A stretch of 64,000 bases of DNA from Vogesella margarita (GTDB lineage Bacteria > Pseudomonadota > Gammaproteobacteria > Burkholderiales > Chromobacteriaceae), in contig NZ_JAQQLE010000007.1 of NCBI RefSeq assembly GCF_028548475.1, positions 124,001 through 188,000 of the forward strand, read 5' to 3'. Of this stretch, positions 35,923-44,904 are shown piece by piece. Numbering within the stretch: the first letter of the stretch is position 1; every line of letters begins with the position of its first letter. Position numbers and translations under genes: made by a program. The notes under the pieces are model-generated. The model had not been told where the DNA came from, did not search any database, and worked only from the letters and a program-made list of their open reading frames with translations.

Positions 35923-36852
35923 ATGACTCTGACCGAACTGCGTTATATCGTCGCGGTGGCGCGCGAGCGCCACTTCGGGCGGGCGGCCCAGAGCTGCTTC
36001 GTCAGCCAGCCGACGCTGTCGATCGCGATCAAGAAACTGGAAGACGAGCTGGGGGTCACCCTGTTCGAGCGCGGAGGCCAGGAGGTGAGCGTCACCGAAA
36101 TCGGCGAACGCATCATCGAGCAGTCGCAACGGGTGCTGGAAGAGGCGGAGACGGTGAAGCGCCTGGCCGGCGAGCACCAGAACGAGCTGGCGGGGCCGCT
36201 GAAGCTGGGGGTAATCTTCACAATCAGCCCCTACTTGCTGCCGAAGCTGATCCCGGCGCTGCGCATCCTGGCGCCCGAAATGCCGCTGATCCTGGAAGAG
36301 AACTACACCGCGCGGCTGGCCGAAATGCTCAAGCGCGGCGAAGTCGACGCCATCATCGTCGCCGACCCGTTCGACGAACCGGGCACGGTGGCGGTGCCGC
36401 TGTACGACGAGGAATTCGTCGTTGCCACGCCCAAGGGCCACCCGTGGGAGAAGCGCGACGCAGTGCGTTCGTGCGATCTGGCCAGCGAAAGCGTGCTGCT
36501 GCTGTCGCAGGGCAACTGCTTCCGCGACCACGTGCTGCAGGCCTGCAGCGAGGTCGCCAGCCGCCAGCACCAGAACAACGGCCTGGCCGCGTCGCTGCAG
36601 GGCAGCTCGCTCAACACCATCCGTCACATGGTGGCCAGCGGCATGGGCGTCACCGTGCTGCCGCAGACTTCGGTGTCGCCGGCGGACGAGGGCCTGCTGT
36701 CCATCATTCCGTTTGCCGCACCGGTGCCGCAGCGGCGCGTGCTGCTGGTCACCCGCAAGCAGTTTTTCCGCAAGCAGGCGATCCACACACTGCAGCAGGC
36801 GGTGTTCCGCTCCGGCCTGCCCGGCGTCACCATGCTGGAGCACGAGGCCTGA
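35923..36852 (+). CDS. oxyR: Hydrogen peroxide-inducible regulator OxyR (LysR family)
   Basis: Peroxide sensor and transcription activator, 309 residues. The N-terminal winged HTH is MTLTELRYIVAVARERHFGR. The redox pair falls at Cys199 and Cys208 in SQGNCFRDHVLQACSE, the same numbers and spacing as E. coli OxyR, which separates it from generic LysR proteins. It starts four bases after minE, so it is probably cotranscribed with minCDE; a palindromic terminator follows. Confidence 0.95.
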   Translation: MTLTELRYIVAVARERHFGRAAQSCFVSQPTLSIAIKKLEDELGVTLFERGGQEVSVTEIGERIIEQSQRVLEEAETVKRLAGEHQNELAGPLKLGVIFTISPYLLPKLIPALRILAPEMPLILEENYTARLAEMLKRGEVDAIIVADPFDEPGTVAVPLYDEEFVVATPKGHPWEKRDAVRSCDLASESVLLLSQGNCFRDHVLQACSEVASRQHQNNGLAASLQGSSLNTIRHMVASGMGVTVLPQTSVSPADEGLLSIIPFAAPVPQRRVLLVTRKQFFRKQAIHTLQQAVFRSGLPGVTMLEHEA

Positions 36853-36883
36853 ACCACAGCCCCGTGACGTGGTAATAGGCATG

Positions 36884-36919
36884 AAAAAAGGTTGGCCGCA
36901 ATTGCGGCCAACCTTTTTT
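36884..36919. terminator. Bidirectional terminator built from two copies of the repeat
   Basis: A perfect 36-bp palindrome: six As, AGG-type arm of the 13-mer, its inverse, and six Ts. It lies between convergent oxyR and the PhaB-like gene and serves both. Confidence 0.9.
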
Positions 36920-36953
36920 ACGTGCGACAAGTCGCCGCAGCAGGTGGCTTACA

Positions 36954-37694
36954 TTACAGCGTTAGGCCACCGGTCACTTCGATGGCGGCGCCGTTGATGT
37001 AGCTGGCCTCGTCGGAAGCCAGCCACGCGTACACGTTGGCGATCTCTTCCGGCTGTGCCATGCGCTTCATCGGCACCTTGTCTTCCATCGCCTGAATCAC
37101 CTTTTCCGGCATCGACTTCAGGATCGGGGTGGCCACAAAGCCCGGGCACACCGCGTTGGCGCGAATGCCCTTCTTGCCCAGTTCCTTGGCCCAGGTCTTC
37201 ACGAAACCGATGACGCCGAACTTGGAGGCGGCGTAGTTGGTCTGCCCAAAGTTGCCGTACACGCCCACCACGGACGACGCGTTCAGGATCACACCGGCAC
37301 CCTGCTCGATCATGGTGTCGACCACAGCCTTGGTACAGTTGTAAACGCCCTTCAGGTTGATGTCGATCACCTTGTCGAACTGGTCTTCGCTCATCTTGAT
37401 CAGCTGCGCGTCCATCACGATGCCGGCGTTGTTGACCAGCACGTCGATGCGGCCGAACTGGGCTTTCAGTGCGCCAACCATGTCGGCGATCTGCGCCTTG
37501 TTGGTCACGTCCACCTGATAGCCGACGGCTTCGCCACCCCGCGCTTTCAGCTCTTCCACCACGGCATTGACGGCATCCATATTGATGTCGCAAACCGCTA
37601 CGATGGCACCTTCCTTGATGAATTTCTCTGCAGTAGCCTTACCGATACCACTGGCACCACCGGTGATGATGGAGACTTTCCCTTTCAAGCGCAT
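36954..37694 (-). CDS. SDR-family 3-oxoacyl/acetoacetyl-CoA reductase (PhaB/FabG-like)
   Basis: NAD(P)H-dependent reductase of 246 residues. Cofactor motif TGGASGIG at 11-18, NNAG at 88-91, catalytic Ser141, Tyr154 and Lys158 (NYAASK) with the normal Ser-Tyr spacing of 13. The sequence suits reduction of 3-ketoacyl thioesters, either in fatty acid synthesis (FabG) or for PHA (PhaB). No fab cluster is nearby, and its upstream region shares a motif with the phasin promoter, so a PHA role is favoured by inference. AAAGGA lies before ATG 37694. Confidence 0.85.
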   Translation of the reverse strand: MRLKGKVSIITGGASGIGKATAEKFIKEGAIVAVCDINMDAVNAVVEELKARGGEAVGYQVDVTNKAQIADMVGALKAQFGRIDVLVNNAGIVMDAQLIKMSEDQFDKVIDINLKGVYNCTKAVVDTMIEQGAGVILNASSVVGVYGNFGQTNYAASKFGVIGFVKTWAKELGKKGIRANAVCPGFVATPILKSMPEKVIQAMEDKVPMKRMAQPEEIANVYAWLASDEASYINGAAIEVTGGLTL

Positions 37695-37851
37695 GATTTT
37701 TCCTTTGCTAGGTTGCAGGCAACCCGATTGTCGAACGGATATTCCTCCACCACCGACCTTCGAGATTCAAGTCCCTGTCGTTCTCTGTCTTTTATGTATG
37801 TTATGGCTCGGACATTGCACTGCGGCATCCTGTTTTGCAACGCACAACACC

Positions 37852-37862
37852 TTGCGCTGCAA
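37852..37862. promoter_or_regulatory. TTGCGCTGCAA element upstream of the PhaB-like gene
   Basis: Differs by one base from TTGCGCCGCAA found before the phasin gene (33848-33858). Related half-sites flank it (TTGCACTGCGGCA, TTGCAACGCACAA). Confidence 0.4.
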
Positions 37863-37948
37863 TATAGCGCAAGGCTGTCGCCAACGTAAAGCAATCGCTC
37901 TAAGAAGCTGACGCGGGCGGCAAGGGCTGTTGCGGCCAACCTGCACAC

Positions 37949-37979
37949 AAAAAAACAGGCAGCGTCAGCTGCCTGTTTT
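37949..37979. terminator. Intrinsic terminator after ybiT
   Basis: CAGGCAGC, GTCA loop, GCTGCCTG; seven Ts follow on the minus strand and four on the plus strand. Confidence 0.85.
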
Positions 37980-37997
37980 GTACGGGATTGTCGGGGA

Positions 37998-39629
37998 TTA
38001 CTCCAGGCCCTTGCTGGACAGGTATTCCTCGTAATCGCCGGTGTAGTAGTCGTAACCGCCCTCGCCATCCAGTTCCAGGATCTGGGTGGCCAGCGAGCTG
38101 ACGAACTGGCGGTCGTGCGACACGAAGATCAGTGTGCCCTTGTACTTTTCCAGCGCCATGTTCAAGGCTTCGATCGACTCCATGTCCATGTGGTTGGTCG
38201 GTTCGTCCATGATCATCACGTTCGGCTTCTGCAGCAGCAGCTTGCCGTACAGCATGCGGCCCTTCTCGCCACCGGACAGTACACGCACCGCCTTTTCCAC
38301 ATCGTTGCCGCCGAACAGCAGGCGGCCGAGGGTGCCGCGGATTACCTGCTCGTCGTCACCGTCCTGGCCCCACTCGCGCATCCACTCCGTCAGCGTGCGG
38401 TCGCTGTCGAACTCGGCCTCGTGATCCTGGGCAAAGTAGCCGATCTGCGCCTTTTCCGCCCATTTCACCATGCCGTGATCCGGGGTCAGCCCTTCTGCCA
38501 GTACCGGATCGAAGGCCCCGGCCAGCATTTTCACCAGCGAGGTCTTACCGGCGCCGTTGGGGCCGATGATGGCGAGGCGGGCACCGGCCTCAAGGATGAA
38601 GCTCATGTCCTTGAACAGCACCTTGTTGTCGTAGGCCTTGCTCAGCGACTGCACTTCCACTGCCTGACGGTGCAGCTTGAAGCGTTCGTCCATCTCGAAG
38701 CGGATGAACGGACTCTGGCGGCTGGACGGCTTCACTTCCACCATTTCCGACTTCAGCTTGTCGACCTGCTTCAGGCGCGAAGTCGCCTGGCGTGCCTTGG
38801 ACTTGTTGGCGGAGAAGCGGGCGGCAAATTCCTGCAGTTCCTGGATGCGCTCCTTGGCCTTGGCATTGGAGCTGAGCTGACGTTCACGCGCCTGGGTGGA
38901 CGCCAGCATGTAGTCATCGTAGTTACCCGGGTAGATACGGATGGTGTTGTAGTCCAGATCCGCCATGTGGGTGCAGACCGAGTTCAGGAAGTGACGGTCG
39001 TGCGAGATGATGATCATGGTGGAGTTGCGCTCGTTCAGCACGTGCTCCAGCCAGCGGATGGTGTTGATGTCCAGGTTGTTGGTCGGTTCGTCCAGCAGCA
39101 GGATGTCCGGGTTGGAAAACAGCGCCTGCGCCAGCAGTACGCGCAGTTTCCAGCCCGGCGCCACTTCGCTCATCGGGCCGAAATGCTGCTCGACCGGAAT
39201 GCCCACGCCCATCAGCAGTTCGCCGGCGCGTGCCTCGGCGGTGTAGCCGTCGTACTCGGCAAACTTGGCCTCCAGCTCGGCCGCGTGCATGTAGTCGTCT
39301 TCGGTGGCTTCCAGGTTGGCGTAGATGGCGTCGCGTTCGCTCATCGCCGCCCACATCTCGGTGTGGCCCATCATCACCACATCGATCACGCGCTGGTCTT
39401 CATAGCCGAACTGGTCCTGGCGCAATTTACCCAGGCGCAGGCCGTTCTCGATGGCGACTTCGCCACTGGTTTGCTCGAGGTCTCCCCCGAGAATTTTCAT
39501 GAAAGTCGATTTGCCGGAACCGTTGGCACCGATCAGGCCATAACGGTTGCCTTCACCGAACTTGACGGAAACCTTCTCGAAAAGCGGCTTGGCGCCGAAC
39601 TGCATGGTAATGTTGCTTGTCGTAATCAC
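37998..39629 (-). CDS. ybiT: ABC-F family ATPase YbiT
   Basis: Soluble ribosome-associated ABC-F protein, 543 residues, with two ATPase domains (GANGSGKST and [29 protein letters not shown]). The N-terminus [20 protein letters not shown] and the [18 protein letters not shown] block match YbiT rather than EttA or Uup. ABC-F proteins modulate translation; the specific YbiT role is less well defined than EttA's. It is divergent from dapA. Confidence 0.92.
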   Translation of the reverse strand: MITTSNITMQFGAKPLFEKVSVKFGEGNRYGLIGANGSGKSTFMKILGGDLEQTSGEVAIENGLRLGKLRQDQFGYEDQRVIDVVMMGHTEMWAAMSERDAIYANLEATEDDYMHAAELEAKFAEYDGYTAEARAGELLMGVGIPVEQHFGPMSEVAPGWKLRVLLAQALFSNPDILLLDEPTNNLDINTIRWLEHVLNERNSTMIIISHDRHFLNSVCTHMADLDYNTIRIYPGNYDDYMLASTQARERQLSSNAKAKERIQELQEFAARFSANKSKARQATSRLKQVDKLKSEMVEVKPSSRQSPFIRFEMDERFKLHRQAVEVQSLSKAYDNKVLFKDMSFILEAGARLAIIGPNGAGKTSLVKMLAGAFDPVLAEGLTPDHGMVKWAEKAQIGYFAQDHEAEFDSDRTLTEWMREWGQDGDDEQVIRGTLGRLLFGGNDVEKAVRVLSGGEKGRMLYGKLLLQKPNVMIMDEPTNHMDMESIEALNMALEKYKGTLIFVSHDRQFVSSLATQILELDGEGGYDYYTGDYEEYLSSKGLE

Positions 39630-39799
39630 TCGATCATTCCTCAGCCAGTCACTGCATGTACCGGAAAACCCTGCATTTTACCACAAACCCCCTCTGCAAT
39701 CAGGGCGTTGCGGCCGGTACATCTTTGCTTTCGCAGCTGCTCCGGAATTCCGCTACAATCGAACACCATTTAAACCCTTAACCAGAATAGGCAGATCTT

Positions 39800-40675
39800 A
39801 TGCTTACCGGTAGCCTCGTTGCGCTGGTCACCCCGATGTTCGAGGACGGCCAGGTCGATTTTGAATCGCTGAAACGTCTCGTAGATTTCCACATCGATAA
39901 CGGTACCGACGGCATCGTGGCCGTGGGTACCACTGGCGAATCCGCCACCCTGGGTGTGGAAGAACATATCAAGGTCGTGGCGGCCGTGGCACAACACGCC
40001 GCCGGCCGCATTACCGTCATCGCCGGCACGGGTGGCAACTCCACCAGTGAGGCCATCGAACTGGCCGCCCTCGCCAAGCAGGCCGGCGCCAGCCATTCGC
40101 TGTCGGTCGTGCCCTACTACAACAAACCGACCCAGGAAGGCATCTACCAGCACTTCAGCAAGATCGCCGAAGCGGTGGAACTGCCGGTCATCCTGTACAA
40201 CGTGCCGGGCCGTACCGTCGCCGACATGGGCAACGACACCGTGCTGCGCCTGAGCGAAATCGACAACATCGTCGGTTTGAAGGACGCCACCGGCGACATC
40301 GGCCGCGCCTGCGATCTGATCAAGCGCGTGCCGCAAGGCTTCGGCCTCTACTCCGGCGACGATCCGACCGGCATGGCCTTCATGCTGTGCGGCGGCCATG
40401 GCGTGATCTCGGTCACCTCCAACGTCGCGCCCAAGCTGATGAGTGCCATGTGCCAGGCCGCCATTGCCGGCAACGCCGCCGAAGCGCGCCGCATCAATGA
40501 CAAGCTGCAAGGCCTGCACAAGTTCCTGTTCGCCGAGCCAAACCCGATCCCGGCAAAATGGGCAATGCACCGTCTCGGCCTGATGCCGGCCGGTCTGCGC
40601 CTGCCGCTGACGCCGCTCACCGCAGCCAGCGCGCCACTCGTCGAACAAGCGATGCAACAAGCCGAGGTGCTGTAA
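39800..40675 (+). CDS. dapA: 4-hydroxy-tetrahydrodipicolinate synthase
   Basis: Condenses pyruvate with aspartate semialdehyde, the first committed step of lysine and diaminopimelate synthesis. The 291-residue TIM barrel has Schiff-base Lys161 (VGLKDATGD), Tyr133 (YNVPGRT) and the Thr44/45 pair, at the E. coli positions. It is followed 12 bases later by bamC, the same dapA-bamC order as in E. coli. Confidence 0.97.
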   Translation: MLTGSLVALVTPMFEDGQVDFESLKRLVDFHIDNGTDGIVAVGTTGESATLGVEEHIKVVAAVAQHAAGRITVIAGTGGNSTSEAIELAALAKQAGASHSLSVVPYYNKPTQEGIYQHFSKIAEAVELPVILYNVPGRTVADMGNDTVLRLSEIDNIVGLKDATGDIGRACDLIKRVPQGFGLYSGDDPTGMAFMLCGGHGVISVTSNVAPKLMSAMCQAAIAGNAAEARRINDKLQGLHKFLFAEPNPIPAKWAMHRLGLMPAGLRLPLTPLTAASAPLVEQAMQQAEVL

Positions 40676-40687
40676 GCCGTGAATGCC

Positions 40688-41830
40688 ATGATGAAAAAAG
40701 CCCTGCTCACCGGTGTCGTCTCCTCGGCGCTGATCTCCGGCTGCGCCAGCAGCGGCCCGGATAGCGCCATTGCCTACAAGTCCGATGCCCCGGCAGCCAA
40801 GCGCTCGCTGGAAGTTCCGCCGGACCTGAGCGCACCACAACAGCAAGACCGTTATCCGCTGCCGGTGGTCAACAGCAACGGCAGCAGCACCGCTCCTGCG
40901 GAGATTGCCCTCAACAACAAGGTTGCGGCCAACGCGGTGGTCAGCGCCGACCAGAAAGCCAAGGCGCAGATCGAACGCGCCGGCAGCCAGCGCTGGATCA
41001 GCGTGGAAGGCAAGAACCCGGCACAACTCTGGCCGCTGCTGAAAGCCTTCTGGCAGGATAACGGCTTCGTGATCCAGACCGAGGAACCGGACGTCGGCCT
41101 GATGGAAACCGACTGGGCGGAAAACCGCGCCAAGCTGGGCCGCGACCCGGTGCGCAACCTGCTGGAAAACATCGGCTTGGGCTCGGTACTGTCCACTCCG
41201 GAGCGTGACCGCTTCCGTATCCGCGTCGAACAGTCCGCCACCGGCACCGACGTGTTCTTTACCCATCGCGGCATGTACGAGATCTACATCAACGAAGCGA
41301 AGGATGCCACCCGCTGGCAGCCGCGTCCGGCCGATCCGGAACTGGAAGCCGTGTTCCTGTCGCGCTTCCTGGTCCGCCTCGGCGTGGATGAGGCAACCGT
41401 CGCGCAAAATGCCCGCAAGCTGGAAGCCGCCGCCAATCCGGCTGCCAGCAGCAAGGTTCGCAGCGAAGGCGGCGACATCATTCTTGCCGACAGTTTCGAG
41501 CGCAGCTGGCGCCGCGTCGGCCTGGCGCTGGAACGCCAGGGCCTCGCCATCGTCGACCGCGACCGCTCAATGGGTGTCTACTTTGTCAGCCCGGTGCAGG
41601 ATGAAGCCCTGAAGGCGACCGAGAAAAACAGCGGTGGCATCTGGTCTTCGCTGGCTTTCTGGCAGGACAAGGAAAAGGCGGCCGATTCCGTGCGCGAACA
41701 GTTGCGCATCGAGTTGAAGCCAACCGACCCGGAACAGACCCGGATCTCGATCCGCAACAGCCAGGGCACCCCGCTGTCGGCCAAGCAACTGCAGACACTA
41801 CAGCAGAAACTGCTCAACGAACTGCAGTAA
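40688..41830 (+). CDS. bamC: Outer membrane assembly lipoprotein BamC (NlpB)
   Basis: Lipoprotein accessory of the beta-barrel assembly machine, about 380 residues. Signal peptide MMKKALLTGVVSSALISGC with the lipidated Cys in the lipobox LISGC, an unstructured N-terminal stretch (KRSLEVPPDLSAPQQQDRYP, which binds BamD in E. coli), then two helix-grip domains. A GTG at 40679 or the ATG at 40691 could also be the start; I chose 40688. Terminator directly after. Confidence 0.92.
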   Translation: MMKKALLTGVVSSALISGCASSGPDSAIAYKSDAPAAKRSLEVPPDLSAPQQQDRYPLPVVNSNGSSTAPAEIALNNKVAANAVVSADQKAKAQIERAGSQRWISVEGKNPAQLWPLLKAFWQDNGFVIQTEEPDVGLMETDWAENRAKLGRDPVRNLLENIGLGSVLSTPERDRFRIRVEQSATGTDVFFTHRGMYEIYINEAKDATRWQPRPADPELEAVFLSRFLVRLGVDEATVAQNARKLEAAANPAASSKVRSEGGDIILADSFERSWRRVGLALERQGLAIVDRDRSMGVYFVSPVQDEALKATEKNSGGIWSSLAFWQDKEKAADSVREQLRIELKPTDPEQTRISIRNSQGTPLSAKQLQTLQQKLLNELQ

Positions 41831-41846
41831 GCCTCACCCGGCAAGC

Positions 41847-41873
41847 AAAAAGCCCGCGATCGCGGGCTTTTTT
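41847..41873. terminator. Intrinsic terminator after bamC
   Basis: AAAAAGCCCGCGA mirrored by TCGCGGGCTTTTTT, an almost perfect palindrome. Confidence 0.9.
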
Positions 41874-41909
41874 CATGTTCACCAGCCATCAGGCAGTGGC
41901 GACAGACGT

Positions 41910-41938
41910 AAAAAAACCGGCGCTTGCGCCGGTTTTTC
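41910..41938 (-). terminator. Intrinsic terminator after the small lipoprotein gene
   Basis: CCGGCGC, two-base centre, GCGCCGG, with seven Ts on the minus strand. Confidence 0.85.
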
Positions 41939-41953
41939 TTGCCAACTCAGGAA

Positions 41954-42148
41954 TTACTGAGCAGCGGAAGCAGCTGGAGCGGAAGCGTCAGCAGCGGAAG
42001 CGTCAACTGCAGGAGCGGATGCCTCAACAGCTTCAGGAGCGGAAGCTTCAACAGCAGGAGCGGAAGCTTCAACCGGAGCTTCTTCTTTTTTGCCGCAAGC
42101 GGACAGAGCAACGGCCAGCAGAGCAGCAACGAGGAGCGACTGTTTCAT
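41954..42148 (-). CDS. Small Ala/Ser/Pro/Glu-rich lipoprotein
   Basis: A 64-residue protein with signal peptide MKQSLLVAALLAVALSAC and lipobox LSAC. Mature part starts CGKKEE and is then a low-complexity run of EASAPAV-type units (five or six degenerate repeats). I recognise no domain. ATG 42148 is preceded by AAAGG; the open frame upstream to 42181 is not needed. Its own terminator supports a real, separately expressed gene. It may be an envelope spacer, like other tiny betaproteobacterial lipoproteins; that is inference. Confidence 0.78.
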   Translation of the reverse strand: MKQSLLVAALLAVALSACGKKEEAPVEASAPAVEASAPEAVEASAPAVDASAADASAPAASAAQ

Positions 42149-42411
42149 TTGTAAATACCTTTGAAAGCGAGTGTTGAACAAGACGTTTAAACAACTACTT
42201 TCTCAAGCAAGAAAAGTGTGATGAGGAAGTAGTGCAAATTTAATCAGTGCGCGAATTGTAGCATGAAAAAATTTGCTGAAAAGGGGGTAAACAATAATTT
42301 ATTGCGAATATCCGACATGGTTCTGCGGCAATGCAACAACAGAACAATTTAGAGTCAAAACAATATACGCACCAAGCCCCCCGTCCGCAACATTGTCGAC
42401 AATGTCCTTTT

Positions 42412-43539
42412 TCACTCCGAACCGGCTGGCTGCCACCATCCGGCGAGATAACCCTCTAATAATAAAGGCATCATTGTCGGCGATAGCTGCGACGGAGATA
42501 AACGGCGACGGTTGGCCAACTGTTGCCAGGCCGCGACATCCCCCCCTGCGACCGACAGCGCTTCTCCGTTGCAGTACAGCATGTCATTTGCGTAAAGAAT
42601 CAGTGTTTTCAGATCCAGCACCACCCCTGCCGTGGTCACCGCCGCAACAAACTCGTCCTCGTCCAGCTCCTCATCCCGCGCCTCGTAGAACACGTGTGGC
42701 TTCGGCTCCGTCAGGTAATGGCCGAGAAAATCGGTCACCGTGTGGCGATCCCAACTGATCTGCGACAGGATGCGGCCAACCTGGTTGACCATGCTGTCGT
42801 CCAGCCGCGCCGGCTCCTGCGGCGGACACAGGTCGGGGTCCGCATATCTGCCCTCGATACAAATTCTGTCCTGCAGATAAACCAGGAATTCGGTCGCCAG
42901 CTCCTGGGCAGACGGCGCCCTGAAGCCGATCGAATAAGTCATGCCCGGCTCCAGCGCCACACCGTAGTGGGCGTAGCGTGGTGGCAGGTACAGCATGTCG
43001 CCGTGCTCCAGCACGAACTCCTCTTCCATGCGGAAGTCCTTCAATACCTTGATCGGCGCATCCTCGACAAAGGCCTCGTCTTGCTGCGAGGAGATCTGCC
43101 AGCGCTTGCTGCCGCCGACCTGCAGCAGGAACACGTCGTAGGAATCGAAGTGCGGGCCGACGGTGCCACCTGGCGGGGCATAGCTGATCATCAGGTCATC
43201 CAGCCGCGCATAAGGCATGAAATCGAAACGCCACAGGATGTCGGCAATATGCGGCAGGTGATGGTTGACGTTCTGTACCAGGATGGTCCAGTCGCTTTCC
43301 GGCAGGCGGCGCAGGCGGCCGGGGCGGAACGGTCCGCGCTCCAGCGACCACTTGCCCTGCTTGAACTCGATCAGCCGCGACTCGACATCCTCGCTGCGCG
43401 ACAGCTCGGTCAGCCACGCCAGATCGACCGGTGCGCCGACATCGGTCAGCGCGCCACGGATCAGCAGCGGCTTCTTGTGCCAGTAGTCCTGCAAAAAGGT
43501 TTCGGCGGTCATGCCGCCCAACAGATCAATCGCTTTCAT
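42412..43539 (-). CDS. roxA: Ribosomal protein L16 arginine hydroxylase RoxA (JmjC/cupin)
   Basis: Fe(II)/2-oxoglutarate-dependent oxygenase that hydroxylates an arginine of ribosomal protein L16 in E. coli (YcfD). About 375 residues: iron ligands His130, Asp132 (VGPHFDSYDVFLLQ) and His191 (PPRYAHYG), then a winged-helix C-terminal domain. ATG 43539 gives the family start MKAIDLLGGMTAETFLQDYW; an ATG at 43560 is in frame without a better ribosome site. It is divergent from slyD. Confidence 0.9.
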   Translation of the reverse strand: MKAIDLLGGMTAETFLQDYWHKKPLLIRGALTDVGAPVDLAWLTELSRSEDVESRLIEFKQGKWSLERGPFRPGRLRRLPESDWTILVQNVNHHLPHIADILWRFDFMPYARLDDLMISYAPPGGTVGPHFDSYDVFLLQVGGSKRWQISSQQDEAFVEDAPIKVLKDFRMEEEFVLEHGDMLYLPPRYAHYGVALEPGMTYSIGFRAPSAQELATEFLVYLQDRICIEGRYADPDLCPPQEPARLDDSMVNQVGRILSQISWDRHTVTDFLGHYLTEPKPHVFYEARDEELDEDEFVAAVTTAGVVLDLKTLILYANDMLYCNGEALSVAGGDVAAWQQLANRRRLSPSQLSPTMMPLLLEGYLAGWWQPAGSE

Positions 43540-43667
43540 GTCAGAATCTCGTTGTGCCATCTGGCAATGGTTTACAATAGGGGATGCCGATTATGACCCT
43601 TCATGCCGGCAGCGCCCGGTGCTGGGTCAAACATCGTTATCATTCTTTATCTTTACGGTACCGCCAC

Positions 43668-44147
43668 ATGCAAATCGTCAAAAACTCCGTTGTCACCATC
43701 CACTACGAAATGTACGACGCTGACAACAACCTGCTCGACAAGACGGAAGAGCCGATCGCCTACCTGCATGGCGGCTACGATGGCATTTTCCCGATGGTGG
43801 AAGAGGCGCTGCACGGCAAGAACGTGGGCGAATCCATCACCGTCACCATGACTCCTGACGACGCGTTTGGCGAACCGGAAGAAGAGCTGGTTCGTGTCGA
43901 GCCGCTGGACGTGCTGCCGGAAGAAGTCGAAGTCGGCATGATGTTCGAAGCCGACGATCCGGAAACCGGCGACGTGATCCTGTTCCGCGTCACCGACGTG
44001 GCCGACGGCAAGGCAGTCCTGGACGGCAACCACCCGCTGGCCGGCCTGACCATCCGCTTCGTGGCCACCGTGGCCGAAGTGCGCCCGGCTTCGGAAGAAG
44101 AAGTGACCCACGGTCACGCCCACGGCGAACACGGTCACCACCACTAA
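43668..44147 (+). CDS. slyD: FKBP-type peptidyl-prolyl isomerase SlyD
   Basis: Prolyl isomerase and chaperone with metal binding. It has 159 residues: split FKBP domain with the insert-in-flap chaperone domain (VEPLDVLPEEVEVGMMFEAD) and a short histidine-rich tail (HGHAHGEHGHHH), much shorter than E. coli SlyD's. ATG 43668 is chosen; the in-frame extension to 43584 is not conserved. Strong terminator follows. Confidence 0.93.
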   Translation: MQIVKNSVVTIHYEMYDADNNLLDKTEEPIAYLHGGYDGIFPMVEEALHGKNVGESITVTMTPDDAFGEPEEELVRVEPLDVLPEEVEVGMMFEADDPETGDVILFRVTDVADGKAVLDGNHPLAGLTIRFVATVAEVRPASEEEVTHGHAHGEHGHHH

Positions 44148-44167
44148 GCCGCTGCCGACCGGCACGA

Positions 44168-44193
44168 CAAAACGGGGCTCAGGCCCCGTTTTT
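44168..44193. terminator. Bidirectional terminator, slyD / PAP2 gene
   Basis: AAAACGGGGC, loop TCAG, GCCCCGTTTT between convergent genes. Confidence 0.85.
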
Positions 44194-44904
44194 CTTTGGC
44201 CGCAACAGCTGCAACGCGGCCAGCAATGTCAGCAGGTTGAACAGTACATAGGCCTCGTTCGGCGGTGAGCGCCACAGTTTCCAGCCACTATACAGCAGCA
44301 GCACCAGCGCCAGCGCGCGCAACAGCCCCGGTGTCCACGCCGGCGGCCAGCCCGGCCACTGCCGACGCAAGCCCCCCCACGCGATAGCCCAGCCCAGTGC
44401 GGCGCCGACCAGCACATCCAGCGGCCAGTGCACACCGATGGCGATACGCGACCAGCACACCAGCAGCACCAGCCCCATCAATCCGGCCTGCCACCACCAG
44501 CGCCGCCCCTGTGCCAGCACCCCGGCCAGCAGCGCACCGGCAATGGCGTGGCCAGAGGGAAAGGCGCCGTTGGCCGGCAGCACATCCAGCAAGCGCACGC
44601 TGCCCGCCGGCAACACCAGAAACGGACGCGGCACCGCGAATGCCGCCTTGAGCAGGATGGCGCTGGCGATGCCAAGCAGCACCGCAGCGACCAGCGACGG
44701 GAATAGCGAAGGACGACGCTGCGCCAACAGCAGCAAGGCGGCGATCACCAGCGACCACTCGCCGAACATGCTGAGCAGGCGCCACATGACCGGCGGCAAC
44801 ACTGCGCCGGCGTGGTGCAACTGCAAGAACAGCGTCTGGTTGCCGCCACTCAGCAGCAGCAACAGCGCCAGCAGTGCGCACGCGGCGACAAAGCCACGAC
44901 TCAC
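44179..44904 (-). CDS. PAP2-family membrane phosphatase
   Basis: Inner-membrane phosphatase of 241 residues with six hydrophobic segments and the three PAP2 motifs: KAAFAVPRP, PSGH, and SRIAIGVHWPLDV. Substrates in the family include undecaprenyl diphosphate, phosphatidate and lipid A; the sequence does not decide. It overlaps prmC by 4 bases. Its last codons run into the terminator shared with slyD. Confidence 0.87.
   Translation of the reverse strand: MSRGFVAACALLALLLLLSGGNQTLFLQLHHAGAVLPPVMWRLLSMFGEWSLVIAALLLLAQRRPSLFPSLVAAVLLGIASAILLKAAFAVPRPFLVLPAGSVRLLDVLPANGAFPSGHAIAGALLAGVLAQGRRWWWQAGLMGLVLLVCWSRIAIGVHWPLDVLVGAALGWAIAWGGLRRQWPGWPPAWTPGLLRALALVLLLYSGWKLWRSPPNEAYVLFNLLTLLAALQLLRPKKNGA

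Larger units (their letters stand above)
37695..37997. other. Region upstream of the PhaB-like gene
   Basis: No gene. It contains a cluster of TTGC..GCA-type sequences at about 37814-37872, a near copy of the dispersed repeat (37932-37942) and the ybiT terminator. Confidence 0.6.
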
